Assembly (NCBI GenBank): GCA_016288205.1
Contig: JAEEYO010000063.1
Location: forward strand, 54,898 to 118,897
From: Treponema sp.
GTDB taxonomy: Bacteria > Spirochaetota > Spirochaetia > Treponematales > Treponemataceae
Direction of reading: 5' to 3'
Length of the DNA stretch: 64,000 nucleotides
Part shown: positions 43,064 through 52,444 of the stretch, in pieces
How positions within the stretch are numbered: the stretch's first letter is position 1
How the letters are laid out: each line of letters opens with the position of its first letter
Program-made: the position numbers and the translations under genes
The notes under the pieces: generated by a model
Databases searched by the model: none
What the model saw: the letters and a program-made list of their open reading frames with translations, nothing else
Told to the model about the DNA's origin: nothing

Positions 43064-44809
43064 ATGTTTTTTATTAAGCCGACAAAAAAAACTTTTTTTC
43101 TCTTTATTTTCCTTTTGGCTTGTTTTGTGCTAAGTTTGATTATGTCTACTGGGTGGTTCAATGTTTTTGCCATAGAAACAGTCCAAAACATAACTGGGAA
43201 GACTCTCCGCAATCCTTATAAATGGTCCTGTGCGGTCTACAACTGCGTACATATCCCGCTGTTTATTTCCATCGTACTTTTATTTTTGAAGTTTACTTCC
43301 AGTGGAAATTCCATTTCTTCGGCTAAGGCGAAAGCATATAAGAATTTCGCAGATTTTTTTATTCAGAAGAGGAATATCATTTTTACTGCATTTCTCGTTT
43401 TATTTTTCTTTATTGCTTATTATAAGATTATTAATGCGGATTTTTATTATATGGATGATATGGCCAGAAATATGGGTGCTGATGACTCTGGCTGGATGGC
43501 CTATGGACGATATATTTCTGAATTTGGCTCTGTGCTTGTTCACGGATCGTTTCCTTTAACAGACATTGGCCCGCTTTCCCAAATCATTTCGATTGTCATT
43601 TTTGCATTTACGGTTTTTACCTTGTCTTATGTTATATGCGGAAATGAGATAAGGATGCTTCCGACTCTTGGATTGTCCTTAATTTTTATTTCTCCTTTCT
43701 TCAGCCAGTGTTTTTCTTATCGCTATGATAATCCATACATGACGCTTTCCATTCTGTTTGCGATTCTTCCATTTCTTTTTTGTGAAGATAAGAAATCGTT
43801 CATATATACATCAATTATATTCCTTATTCTTTCTTGCATGTCATACCAGGCCGGAACTAGTGTTTACATAGTTGTCTGTATGTATCTTGTGCTTAAAAAA
43901 ATCATTAATGGGAAAAAGGAAAATCTTGCCAGCTTTATAATCATTTCTGTTATTTCTTTTGCACTGGCTCTTGTGATATATCAGCTCTTATTTAACTGTT
44001 CTGGGAATCCGAAGTTTCCTAAGCCAGAAAATATGGGACTGGCTTCTACAGGATTTTCTGTTTCAAGGGTAATTCCAAACTTAAAAATTTACACATCTTT
44101 TGTTCTGGAAAATTTCGGAGGATATATATTCAAACTTTGTTTCATAATAACTCTTCTGCTCTTTGTTGTTTTGAACATTGTAAAATCAAAGGTTAGCAAA
44201 TTAGCCTCATTTTTTGTTCTTGCCATTTTCATCGTTGCGGGTTTTATTCTTTCACTTGGGGCATATCTTGTTTTTGAAGCTTCAATGATTGCACCTCGTG
44301 TCCTTATGGGCTTCAATTGTTTCGCCGCTTTGATAGTTTTTGATTCATTGCTTATGATTTCTGAGAAAGTTCAAAAACGCAGGAAACTTTTGTTCATACC
44401 GGCTGTTCTTTGCCTTTATTTATCCGTTGCCTTTTTGTATACTTATGGAAATTGTCTTACGCAGCAGAAGGATTATGCTGATTTTCGGATGCATGCATTG
44501 ATTTATGATTTGAGTGAATATGTGAGTACCGATTCTGGAGAAATAAAAGTAACGCTCAATGGTTCCGCCGGTTACTGTAAGTCCTATGACAATGCCCGCA
44601 GACAATATCCGATTATAGACTCTCTAATTATGAGATTTCCTGGGTCAAATATGTGGGACAAGGACTGCGCATATAAGTTCAATTTCATTTTTGATGACGC
44701 CTATCTTTCTGAAGTTCCATCTGATTTTATGAAATTGAAGGATTCAAAACTACATGCCATTTATGCTTCTCCTGACAGACAAATTTTTTATGTGGAATTA
44801 AGGGAATAG
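43064..44809 (+). CDS. GtrII-type membrane glucosyltransferase
   Basis: A 581-residue membrane protein with about 11 hydrophobic segments. The loop after the third segment has FYYMDDMARNMGADDSGWMAYGRYISEFGSVLVHG, the acidic signature of the GtrII family that adds glucosyl side groups to O-antigen on the periplasmic side from an undecaprenyl donor. The C-terminal 130 residues are periplasmic. AGGAG 8 nt before ATG. No GtrA/GtrB partner is nearby. Confidence 0.8.
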   Translation: MFFIKPTKKTFFLFIFLLACFVLSLIMSTGWFNVFAIETVQNITGKTLRNPYKWSCAVYNCVHIPLFISIVLLFLKFTSSGNSISSAKAKAYKNFADFFIQKRNIIFTAFLVLFFFIAYYKIINADFYYMDDMARNMGADDSGWMAYGRYISEFGSVLVHGSFPLTDIGPLSQIISIVIFAFTVFTLSYVICGNEIRMLPTLGLSLIFISPFFSQCFSYRYDNPYMTLSILFAILPFLFCEDKKSFIYTSIIFLILSCMSYQAGTSVYIVVCMYLVLKKIINGKKENLASFIIISVISFALALVIYQLLFNCSGNPKFPKPENMGLASTGFSVSRVIPNLKIYTSFVLENFGGYIFKLCFIITLLLFVVLNIVKSKVSKLASFFVLAIFIVAGFILSLGAYLVFEASMIAPRVLMGFNCFAALIVFDSLLMISEKVQKRRKLLFIPAVLCLYLSVAFLYTYGNCLTQQKDYADFRMHALIYDLSEYVSTDSGEIKVTLNGSAGYCKSYDNARRQYPIIDSLIMRFPGSNMWDKDCAYKFNFIFDDAYLSEVPSDFMKLKDSKLHAIYASPDRQIFYVELRE

Positions 44810-44814
44810 ATTTT

Positions 44815-45882
44815 ATGATCATTATTAACGCTTCGTTTTTATGCAGAAACTTAACGGGAATAGAGAGGTTCGCTTTTGAGATTTGCAGGAGACTGGATTT
44901 GCTTATCCAGAAAGATGAAATCTGGATGTATGTTCCTCGCAATGCAAAAAGCATTCCTGAATATAAAAACATAAAGATCATAGTTTCTAAGAAAGAACTC
45001 ACAAGTTTTCCTGTCTGGGATCATCTTATTTTTTCTGGATTCGTGAAAAAAAATCACGGAGTTTCTCTGGATTTTGCTAACATCACGTCTTTATTTAATC
45101 CCGGCTATGTCTTTATACATGATATATATGCGAAGCTTTATCCAAGAGATTTTGTGGGCTTTAAAGACAAGCTCAGGCGATTTTACATGTGCTGGATGTA
45201 TAGCCACGCGGCAAGAAGAGCGAAAAAAATTTTTACAGTTTCAGACTTCAGCAAAAGACAGATAACAGAGACCTATGGGATTTCCTCCGATAGAATTTCA
45301 GTAATTCCAAATGGCTGGGAACATTTTGAATCAGTTAATTCTGATCCTTCTATATTTGAAAGTTTCCCGCAGCTTAAGAAAGGAGAGTATTATTTTACTC
45401 TTGGGAGCCTTCAAAAGCGTAAGAATCTGAAATGGATTTTGGAATATGCAATGAAAAATCCGTCCGAGAAGTTTGCAATTTCCGGTAAAGTCATTAACGG
45501 AATGCAGAGTGATGAGCTGTCGGCTTTGAAGGAGCTTCCAAACGTAATCTTTTTGGGTTACGTGTCAGATGAAAATGTTAAGTCTCTCATGCAGAACTGC
45601 AAGGCGTTCATCTTTCCAAGCTACTACGAGGGATTCGGAATTCCCCCGCTGGAGGCGCTTTCTGTCGGCGCGAAAATTGTAGTGGGAAATGCGGCGAGCC
45701 TGCCGGAGATTTATAAAAAATCTGCGTATTATATTGATCCTGAAAAAACGGACATCTCTTTGAGCGAACTTCTTTCAAAAGAGGTTGAGCCTGCGGACGA
45801 AATCTTAAAGTTTTATACTTATGAGAATGCGGCAAGGCTTTTGTACGAAAAATTAAGGCTCCCCCATTTCCCTACTTCCTGA
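44815..45882 (+). CDS. GT4-family glycosyltransferase
   Basis: A 355-residue GT-B enzyme resembling mannosyl/rhamnosyltransferases: INASFLCRNLTGIERFAFEIC, FTVSDFSKRQITETYGISSDRISVIPNG, YYFTLGSLQKRKNLKWILEY and FIFPSYYEGFGIPPLEALSVGAKIVVGNAASLPEI. It starts 5 nt after the GtrII stop. Its last 11 nt overlap the end of fcl on the opposite strand. Confidence 0.88.
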   Translation: MIIINASFLCRNLTGIERFAFEICRRLDLLIQKDEIWMYVPRNAKSIPEYKNIKIIVSKKELTSFPVWDHLIFSGFVKKNHGVSLDFANITSLFNPGYVFIHDIYAKLYPRDFVGFKDKLRRFYMCWMYSHAARRAKKIFTVSDFSKRQITETYGISSDRISVIPNGWEHFESVNSDPSIFESFPQLKKGEYYFTLGSLQKRKNLKWILEYAMKNPSEKFAISGKVINGMQSDELSALKELPNVIFLGYVSDENVKSLMQNCKAFIFPSYYEGFGIPPLEALSVGAKIVVGNAASLPEIYKKSAYYIDPEKTDISLSELLSKEVEPADEILKFYTYENAARLLYEKLRLPHFPTS

Positions 45883-46855
45883 CATCCCCATGGAGGAAAT
45901 CCTGGTAGCTGATTTCAACGCCCTCACGGACATCGACCTTTGATTTCCAGCCGAGGGCATTTAAACGTGTTACGTCGCACAGTTTCCGGGGCGTGCCGTT
46001 CGGTTTGGTGGCGTCCCATTCCATCCTGCATGTCCTGCCGCTTGAGGCAACATCAGCATATACCACGTCCCTGACTGTCTCCGCGAGCTGCTTTATTGTG
46101 CATTCCTTTCCGGTTCCCACGTTTACGAAATCTCCGGTGGGCGTGCGGAGGTCTGCGGCATTTTTGTTTTCCATCAGATAAACCACGGCATCAGCAAGGT
46201 CTCCCGCGTAAAGGAATTCCCTGAGTGGAGAACCGTCTCCCCAAAGATGCACCACGTCCTCGCCGCTTTCCTTGGCCTCGTGAAATTTTCGGATCATCGC
46301 AGGAAAGACGTGGCTTCCCTGAAGCTCGTAATTGTCGCCAAGGCCATAGAGGTTTGTGGGCATGACGCTTAGAAAATTGGTTCCGTACTGCTTGTTGTAT
46401 GCGGTGCAGAGCTTTATGACGCTGATCTTTGCAAGCGCGTAGGCATCGTTCGTCGGCTCAAGAGGTCCCGTAAGAAGAGACTCCTCGCGGATCGGCTGCT
46501 CGGCCATTTTGGGATAGATGCATGTTGAGCCCAGGTTCATCAGTTTTTTTACGCCGTTGACTCTGGCAGCTTCGACCACATTGAATCCGATGACCATGTT
46601 CTGATAGATGAAATCCGCGGGGTAAGTTGAGTTCGCCCCTATTCCACCGACGTGTGCAGCGGCCAAAAAGACATACTCCGGTTTTTCCGTCTTGAAAAAA
46701 TCATTTACGGCAGCCTGATTCAGAAGATCAAGCTCCTTGTGTGTCCTTGTGATGATATTGCCGTATCCCTTTTCCTGAAGGCATCTGAGTATCGCGCCTC
46801 CGACAAGACCCCGGTGTCCTGCCACATAAATCTTCGCATTCTTTTCCATAATCAT
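45872..46855 (-). CDS. fcl: GDP-L-fucose synthase
   Basis: A 327-residue SDR that epimerises and reduces GDP-4-keto-6-deoxymannose. It shows [15 protein letters not shown], the strand [19 protein letters not shown], the Ser of LGSTCIYP and the catalytic Tyr-Lys in [15 protein letters not shown] 46855 overlaps the gmd stop (ATGA); a second ATG 6 nt later has AGAG at 6 nt and is possible. Confidence 0.93.
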   Translation of the reverse strand: MIMEKNAKIYVAGHRGLVGGAILRCLQEKGYGNIITRTHKELDLLNQAAVNDFFKTEKPEYVFLAAAHVGGIGANSTYPADFIYQNMVIGFNVVEAARVNGVKKLMNLGSTCIYPKMAEQPIREESLLTGPLEPTNDAYALAKISVIKLCTAYNKQYGTNFLSVMPTNLYGLGDNYELQGSHVFPAMIRKFHEAKESGEDVVHLWGDGSPLREFLYAGDLADAVVYLMENKNAADLRTPTGDFVNVGTGKECTIKQLAETVRDVVYADVASSGRTCRMEWDATKPNGTPRKLCDVTRLNALGWKSKVDVREGVEISYQDFLHGDVRK

Positions 46856-47931
46856 CTCTGGTGCAGGATTTTTTCTGCCCTCACATATTCCATGTCATGC
46901 TTCATCATGATTTTCACGAGCTCCGGGAACGGAGTCTTTGTGGGATTCCAGCCCAGAACTGATTTTGCCTTAGTCGGGTCGCCAAGCAGGGTCTCAACTT
47001 CGGCGGGACGGAAGTACTTCGGATCCACCTCAATCAGGATTTCTCCGGTAGCCTTGTTGTAACCCTTCTCGTTTACGCCCTCGCCCTTGAACTCTATCTC
47101 GATTCCTGCCTCCCGGAAAGCGTAGAGACAGAATTCGCGGACGGAATGCTGCTCGCCGGTTGCGACTACAAAATCATCGGGCTTGTCCTGCTGGAGGATG
47201 AGCCACATGCACTCAACATAGTCCTTCGCATATCCCCAGTCGCGGAGTGCGTTCAGATTACCGAGGTAGAGCTTTTTCTGGAGTCCCTGTGCAATGCGGG
47301 ATGCGGCCAGAGTGATTTTTCTTGTCACGAAGGTCTCACCACGGCGCTCAGACTCATGGTTGAAAAGGATTCCGTTGGAGCAGAACATTCCGTAGCTCTC
47401 GCGGTAATTTTTCATAATCCAGAATCCGTACATTTTTGCGACGGCATAGGGTGAGCGGGGATAGAAAGGCGTCGTCTCTTTCTGGGGAACTTCCTGTACG
47501 AGCCCGAAAAGCTCAGACGTTGATGCCTGGTAAATGCGGCAGGTCTTTTCCATGCCCAAAAAATGGACTGCCTCAAGAATGCGGAGGACTCCGGTTGCGT
47601 CACAGTCGGCGGTATATTCGGGGACTTCGAATGAAACCTGGACATGGCTCTGTGCGCCAAGATTGTAGATTTCCGTCGGCTTCACTTCGCGGATAAGACG
47701 GATGAGGCTCTCGCTGTCGGTAAGGTCGCCGTAATGCAGGTGTACGCGGCGTTCCTTGTGCATATCCTCAATTGCACTCTCAAGATAAAGATGTTCTATT
47801 CGTCCAGTGTTGAAGCTGGATGAGCGTCGAATGATTCCATGTATCTCATAGCCCTTTTCAAGCAAAAATTCAGCAAGAAAAGACCCGTCCTGTCCGGTAA
47901 TTCCGGTGATAAGCGCTATTTTGTCTGCCAT
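46852..47931 (-). CDS. gmd: GDP-mannose 4,6-dehydratase
   Basis: A 359-residue [52 protein letters not shown] and the catalytic YAVAKMYG. It makes the 4-keto-6-deoxymannose intermediate for fucose, or perosamine with an aminotransferase. No SD precedes the ATG; the -10 box TAAAAT ends 6 nt upstream. First gene of gmd-fcl. Confidence 0.94.
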   Translation of the reverse strand: MADKIALITGITGQDGSFLAEFLLEKGYEIHGIIRRSSSFNTGRIEHLYLESAIEDMHKERRVHLHYGDLTDSESLIRLIREVKPTEIYNLGAQSHVQVSFEVPEYTADCDATGVLRILEAVHFLGMEKTCRIYQASTSELFGLVQEVPQKETTPFYPRSPYAVAKMYGFWIMKNYRESYGMFCSNGILFNHESERRGETFVTRKITLAASRIAQGLQKKLYLGNLNALRDWGYAKDYVECMWLILQQDKPDDFVVATGEQHSVREFCLYAFREAGIEIEFKGEGVNEKGYNKATGEILIEVDPKYFRPAEVETLLGDPTKAKSVLGWNPTKTPFPELVKIMMKHDMEYVRAEKILHQR

Positions 47932-47937
47932 GGGGAT

Positions 47938-47966
47938 ATTTTAGCATTTTTCACTCAATAATTCAA
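47938..47966 (-). promoter_or_regulatory. Promoter of gmd-fcl
   Basis: TTGAAT, 17-bp spacer ending TGC, TAAAAT on the minus strand. The -10 ends 6 nt before ATG 47931, giving leaderless geometry. Confidence 0.6.
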
Positions 47967-47978
47967 TACAGGGAAAAA

Positions 47979-48974
47979 TCAGAACTCCACCACAATCATG
48001 ATCGGGACGTGGTCGGAGAGGCGGTTCCTGAGTTCCTTTGACGAGGTGCATTCCACTCCTGCTATGATGATGGAGCTCTCTTTCTCCAGGTTCCTTCCTG
48101 CGTTTCCTATGCGTGCCCTGACGGTGGGAGTCTTGACTTTTTCGGCCATGGCGGGGTTGTAGATGAAATGGTCGTAGTCGTTGGCGTAGGCGAAACCGCT
48201 GTCTCTTATGGAGAGGGTGGTCTTCGGGCTGCTTTTGCCGTCTATGACGTAGGACTCGAAATCCAGGGATGCGAATTCCTTTCTGCGGGTGTTGAAATCT
48301 CCCCCTGCAATAACGGGCTCGTCGCTGATTTCTCCTCCGAATTCATTGAGCAGCATGTCGGCGAGGGTCAGAAGATCGCGGTCCCTTTTTTCCATGGAAT
48401 TCTTGGACTGCAGATGGACGTTTACAAGGATGAATGTGCTTTCACCGGATGTGAATCTTGCGGCCTGAACATTGTTTTTGTTGAAGCGGTAGTCGCATTC
48501 GGGGAAAATCGTAAAGCCGAGGGGATCCGACAAATCCTCCGCGGAGACCTTCTGGGAGTTGTAGAAAATCGCGTTGTTCTGGGACATGTCGCCGCCTGAA
48601 AATGCCGTGCCGTCAATGGTCACTCCGTCGTGGAGAAGATAGGTCGCCGTGGATATGGATTTCCATTCAGGACCCAGCTCCCATGCGATGTCGTCAAGGA
48701 TGGTCTTTTTCTGGGGGAGCTTGAAGTGCAGCTCCACATCTCCATAGAACCGTGTGACGAAGCCCTTTTTCATTGTGATGGGAACTTCCTGCAGGAGGAC
48801 TATGTCAGCCTCGTTCTGCCTGACAATTTCTTCGATCCCTGCCATCCATTCCTCGTAATGCTCCTTTTTGTACGAGCTGTTGTGTGCGATGTTGTACGAG
48901 AGGATTGTTATCTTTTCACAGAATGCGAGCGACGCTGTGAGGAAAAATGCGGCAATCAGTGTAAGTTTTTTCAT
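47979..48974 (-). CDS. Exported endonuclease/exonuclease/phosphatase-family protein
   Basis: A 331-residue protein with a signal peptide (KKLTLIAAFFLTASLAFCEK). The EEP fold shows LSYNIAHNSS, the metal Glu in VLLQEVP, VNVHLQSKN, GGDFNTRR, YDHFIY and the catalytic SDHVPI. Members cleave nucleic acids or phosphoesters such as inositol phosphates or sphingomyelin. GGGAGG precedes the ATG. It lies 24 nt after the DUF4349 gene. Confidence 0.85.
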   Translation of the reverse strand: MKKLTLIAAFFLTASLAFCEKITILSYNIAHNSSYKKEHYEEWMAGIEEIVRQNEADIVLLQEVPITMKKGFVTRFYGDVELHFKLPQKKTILDDIAWELGPEWKSISTATYLLHDGVTIDGTAFSGGDMSQNNAIFYNSQKVSAEDLSDPLGFTIFPECDYRFNKNNVQAARFTSGESTFILVNVHLQSKNSMEKRDRDLLTLADMLLNEFGGEISDEPVIAGGDFNTRRKEFASLDFESYVIDGKSSPKTTLSIRDSGFAYANDYDHFIYNPAMAEKVKTPTVRARIGNAGRNLEKESSIIIAGVECTSSKELRNRLSDHVPIMIVVEF

Positions 48975-48998
48975 GCAATCCTCCCGGGCATTTTTTGA

Positions 48999-49886
48999 TT
49001 ATTTGTTTTTACCGCTCAGACGACGGAAGAGCCGTTTCAAAAGACCGAGCTTGCCGAAGAGAAGCCAGTAGAAGAATGCGATGGCGCTGATAATCGGGGC
49101 TCCGAAGACAATCACGTAGAGAATCACTTGCAGGAAGTTGATGAGGAAGTCGAGCACGTTGTAGATGAAGCGCCGGAATCCTCGTCCGAAGTCTGGCATG
49201 GTGAAGGACTGTCCCTCGGACGCGCGGTAGGGCAGGTCGTAGTAGATCTGAATCTGGGAGTAGTCAATCTGGCCGGAGAGATGCTTCATCCTTGTCTCCA
49301 TGGACTCAATGTCGGAGATGACGGAATTCAGCTCGCGCTCAATTTTGAGCATGTCCTCAATGTTCTGGGCCTCCTTCAGATAATTCTGGAGTCTGTCGCG
49401 GAGGATTTTCTTGGTGTCCAGGCGTGATTGCAGGTCATAGAAAGTCTCGGTCACATCCTCGCTGTTGCTGTTCTTTGATTTTATTTTTCCGAGGTCACCC
49501 GCGCTGTCCATGGCCCTCTCAAAATTATTGCTCGGGATGCGGACTGAAAAAGAGCCGTCGTTTAAGCCGGTGTTGCTGGACTCTACGTACCCGCCGAGGG
49601 ACGCGCACCATTTTTTTATACCGGCTTCGGCTTCGGCAAGGGATTGCACCTCAAGGCTTATGGATCCCCTTTTAATCAGCTTGCGTTCGGTTTCCGCCGG
49701 GGTTTCCTGGGATGACGAAAAGGATTTAGAATCCTCAAATGCCATGTCCGCAGAGTCAAACGCCATTGAGGAGTTCATTTCTCCACCGGCTCTTTGGTAT
49801 GTCATTGCCCCTGATTTTTTTCCGCATGATGTTGCAAGCAAAGTTGCCGTAAGCAGGACGCAGCCTGCAAGAATTAATTTCTTCAT
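48999..49886 (-). CDS. DUF4349 lipoprotein
   Basis: A 295-residue lipoprotein. The signal ends LATSCGKK, so Cys21 is lipidated. The DUF4349 core is KLIKRGSISLEVQSLAEAEAGIKKWCASLGGYVESSNTG, followed by a coiled coil (RLDTKKILRDRLQNYLKEAQNIEDMLKIERELNSV). One transmembrane segment (VILYVIVFGAPIISAIAFFYWLLF) and a basic tail close the protein. The function is unknown. AGGGG before the ATG. Confidence 0.85.
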   Translation of the reverse strand: MKKLILAGCVLLTATLLATSCGKKSGAMTYQRAGGEMNSSMAFDSADMAFEDSKSFSSSQETPAETERKLIKRGSISLEVQSLAEAEAGIKKWCASLGGYVESSNTGLNDGSFSVRIPSNNFERAMDSAGDLGKIKSKNSNSEDVTETFYDLQSRLDTKKILRDRLQNYLKEAQNIEDMLKIERELNSVISDIESMETRMKHLSGQIDYSQIQIYYDLPYRASEGQSFTMPDFGRGFRRFIYNVLDFLINFLQVILYVIVFGAPIISAIAFFYWLLFGKLGLLKRLFRRLSGKNK

Positions 49887-49921
49887 ATTTTACCCCTTTG
49901 GTTTATGGATTTTTTGTCAAA

Positions 49922-50326
49922 TCAAATTTCCTTGGTTTCGACTTTCAGGTCTTCGCGTGTGTTTATGACCGCAATCTGGAAATCATCTTCGTAAATTATT
50001 TCTCCCGGAATCTCGTCAGTGTCCGAGCGGTAGAGCCTGACTCCGTATTTTCTGCACATCGAGCGGTAAAAATCCATCTGCCTCCAGATGTCCGTTCCCT
50101 GCGGAGTGTCCTTGAACCATGTTGTCGCGCGCTCCTTGTTTCCGCTTTCGTAGAAGGGAGGGACAGGCAGGACTTTCTCAAAATACTCCCTGTTTTTCCA
50201 GTATTCGGCGGTTTCTTCCTCGCTCAGGGTCTTTGCGTCCACGAGTTTTCCCACGGTCGTAAAAATTCCCCGGGGCTGCTGGGTGATGTATGCGATGTCC
50301 GCTGTATGGACTCTGAAATACCTCAT
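49922..50326 (-). CDS. Hypothetical protein, 134 aa
   Basis: A 134-residue soluble acidic protein (MRYFRVHTADIAYITQQPRGIFTTVGKLVDAKTLSEEE, then YRSMCRKYGVRLYRSDTDEIPGEIIYEDDFQIAV). GGAG 8 nt before the ATG supports it. I do not recognise a family. It lies 26 nt downstream of the flavodoxin gene and probably shares its transcript. Confidence 0.6.
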   Translation of the reverse strand: MRYFRVHTADIAYITQQPRGIFTTVGKLVDAKTLSEEETAEYWKNREYFEKVLPVPPFYESGNKERATTWFKDTPQGTDIWRQMDFYRSMCRKYGVRLYRSDTDEIPGEIIYEDDFQIAVINTREDLKVETKEI

Positions 50327-50352
50327 AGTCTTTTCTCCAGGTTAAAAAACGC

Positions 50353-50880
50353 TTACGCCTGAATTTCGGCAAGAATCGGCTCGATGTATTTTTTATCGGA
50401 GATGTCGTAGGAGTGTGAAATCATTTCGGCCATCTGTTTTTCCGTTTCGCTTGCGTCCTTTTTTGAGCTCAGCATTTTGACGAACATTTTCATGCCGAGT
50501 TTTGAAGGTCCGTTCATCTTTTCGTAATTCAGTCCGCCGGGACAATAAAAGCTCTTTACCCCTGACCATTCGCTGCCGGAGAAATTTCTTTCCATTGCGG
50601 TTTTTACATCAGGACCATCCGCAGGACTTGCACCGACTGCATAGACAATCACTTTTTTACCATTGGAAATTAAAGATGAAAGCTGCTTTTTCAGCCATGC
50701 TATTTTTGTGACGCTTCCCGCCATGTACCACCCGCCGAAAATGATTGTGTCGTAATCGGAAAGATTTTTTTTGGAACCATGCTTGAAATCATAGCACTCG
50801 CAGCCGCTTGCCTCGCTGATCCATTCCGCATAGCGTTTTGTAAATCCTGTCTGGCTGTTGTAAATTAAAATTGCCTTCAT
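50353..50880 (-). CDS. Flavodoxin-like protein
   Basis: A 175-residue protein with the FMN phosphate loop ILIYNSQTGFTKRYAEWI, DYDTIIFGGWYMAG and VIVYAVGASPADGP. It belongs to the flavodoxin-domain (protoporphyrinogen-oxidase HemG-like) group. The track GTG 50889 lies 2 nt from AGGGAG; ATG 50880 at 11 nt is preferred. Confidence 0.85.
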   Translation of the reverse strand: MKAILIYNSQTGFTKRYAEWISEASGCECYDFKHGSKKNLSDYDTIIFGGWYMAGSVTKIAWLKKQLSSLISNGKKVIVYAVGASPADGPDVKTAMERNFSGSEWSGVKSFYCPGGLNYEKMNGPSKLGMKMFVKMLSSKKDASETEKQMAEMISHSYDISDKKYIEPILAEIQA

Positions 50881-50904
50881 TTTTATCACATCTCCCTAAA
50901 AGGC

Positions 50905-50933
50905 AATATATTGTGTATGCCGGCTCTTGTCAA
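50905..50933 (-). promoter_or_regulatory. Promoter of the flavodoxin gene
   Basis: Consensus TTGACA, 17-bp spacer, TATATT on the minus strand, with AGGGAG in the leader. Confidence 0.7.
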
Positions 50934-50965
50934 GCGTTTTGATTGTCATTAAAGAAGCTCTTTGG

Positions 50966-50994
50966 TTGACGCGGGTTTTCTCATCGTGTAAAAT
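50966..50994 (+). promoter_or_regulatory. Promoter of the 5'-nucleotidase operon
   Basis: TTGACG, 17-bp spacer, TAAAAT, with GGGAGAGAGAAG just before ATG 51027. It is divergent from the flavodoxin promoter. Confidence 0.65.
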
Positions 50995-51026
50995 TGAAGT
51001 TGAGGCTGTGAATTGGGAGAGAGAAG

Positions 51027-51575
51027 ATGATTGTACTGACGGATGCGGATGAAGTGCTGGAGAACCTAGGTGAGGTTTGGGTGGAACTTTTGAATGAGAC
51101 TTACGGAACCCACGTGAGTTTCGGCGACATCAGGGAATGGGATATGTGCTCGGCTTTTCCGGGGCTTACACGCGGGCAGGTTTATGGCATGGAGATGGAT
51201 GAGAGAATCTACGGACGGATGAAACCGAAGGATGGCGCCGCTGAGTGTCTCCAGAAAATCATCTCGAAGGGACACGAGCTTTATGTTGTGACCGACACGC
51301 CGTATCAGATTTTGAAGCCGAAGATGGACAATGTGCTTTTCAAGTATTATCCGTTTTTGACATGGAAGAATTTTATCATCACATCGAACAAAAAACTGAT
51401 ACGCGGGGACGTTCTGATTGACGACGGACTTCACAATCTGGTGGGGGCTCCTTACAAAAAGATTCTCATGTCCGCGCCTTACAATCTTGATTTTGATGCG
51501 GAGAAAAACGGCATGATCCGCGTAGATAATTGGAAGGAAGTTGAGACGGCCCTGGAGAGTCTTGGGATTTTATAA
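51027..51575 (+). CDS. 5'(3')-deoxyribonucleotidase-like HAD protein
   Basis: A 182-residue HAD phosphatase of the NT5C type. Motif I is VLTDADEVL, motif II VVTDTP, and the acidic motif IV DVLIDDGLHNL. It probably dephosphorylates deoxynucleoside monophosphates. It is first in a run of plus-strand genes and 15 nt before the Cof-type gene. Confidence 0.8.
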   Translation: MIVLTDADEVLENLGEVWVELLNETYGTHVSFGDIREWDMCSAFPGLTRGQVYGMEMDERIYGRMKPKDGAAECLQKIISKGHELYVVTDTPYQILKPKMDNVLFKYYPFLTWKNFIITSNKKLIRGDVLIDDGLHNLVGAPYKKILMSAPYNLDFDAEKNGMIRVDNWKEVETALESLGIL

Positions 51576-51590
51576 ATGTGGGGATGAAAA

Positions 51591-52427
51591 ATGAAAACCT
51601 TGTTTGTTTCTGATTTGGACGGAACCTTGATGCGCAGTGACAAAAAACTGTCGGAAAAAACCGTGCGGACTTTGAATCGGCTGATTGAAAACGGTGTCCT
51701 GTTTACTTATGCCACGGCACGCTCAATTCAAAGTGCGATGGAAATTACCGGGGGATTGAAAATGAGGCTTCCCGTGATTACGAGAAACGGAACTGTGCTT
51801 GCCGACAACGAAAGCGGACGGATGATTCAAAAGGCAGTGTTTTCCGCTGACGAGATAAGGCTCCTAAAGACCGAACTTCCTGAGCTTGTGGAAAGCGGAT
51901 TTGTCTCCTCTTATTTTGGGGAAGAGATGATGAAGCTCTATTGCTCAAAAAATCCTGTGGCCGGGTTTCAAAAGTATATTGACGAGCATAAAAATGATTC
52001 GCGCATGAGACATCTGGAAAATCTGGACGCGCTGTTTGAGGGCGAGGCAGGTTATGTCACTTTGATTGACGATGAGGAAAAGCTCCGGCCTGCCTATGAG
52101 CGCATGAGAAAACATGAGGGCTGGGAATGTGTTTTTCAAAAGGATACTTACGGCGATGAATTCTGGCTTGAGATTTGTCCCGAGAACTGCACGAAGGCAA
52201 AGGCGATCCTTGCGCTGAAGAAAAAAATCGGTGCCGGGCGTCTGGTTGTTTTCGGGGACTCAATCAATGACCTTCCCATGTTTGAGATTGCGGATGAGGC
52301 CTGTGCGGTGGAAAATGCGGTTCCTGAGGCAAAGGCGGCGGCTACGAAAATAATCGGACGCAATGACGATGACAGTGTCGCGGAGTTTCTTGAAAAGTGG
52401 GCGAGTCTTGAAAATTGTGATATATAG
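51591..52427 (+). CDS. Cof-type HAD-IIB hydrolase
   Basis: A 278-residue sugar-phosphate or flavin phosphatase of the Cof/YbdH group. Motif I FVSDLDGTLMRSDK, motif II TYATARS, and motif IV VVFGDSINDLPMFEIA with a large C2 cap between. GGGGATGAAAA precedes the ATG. Confidence 0.9.
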   Translation: MKTLFVSDLDGTLMRSDKKLSEKTVRTLNRLIENGVLFTYATARSIQSAMEITGGLKMRLPVITRNGTVLADNESGRMIQKAVFSADEIRLLKTELPELVESGFVSSYFGEEMMKLYCSKNPVAGFQKYIDEHKNDSRMRHLENLDALFEGEAGYVTLIDDEEKLRPAYERMRKHEGWECVFQKDTYGDEFWLEICPENCTKAKAILALKKKIGAGRLVVFGDSINDLPMFEIADEACAVENAVPEAKAAATKIIGRNDDDSVAEFLEKWASLENCDI

Positions 52428-52436
52428 ACTTATAAT
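52408..52436 (+). promoter_or_regulatory. Promoter of the condensation-domain-like gene
   Basis: TTGAAA, 17-bp spacer, consensus TATAAT, overlapping the end of the Cof-type gene. The -10 ends 8 nt before ATG 52445 with no SD between. Confidence 0.65.
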
Positions 52437-52444
52437 ATTTTAAT

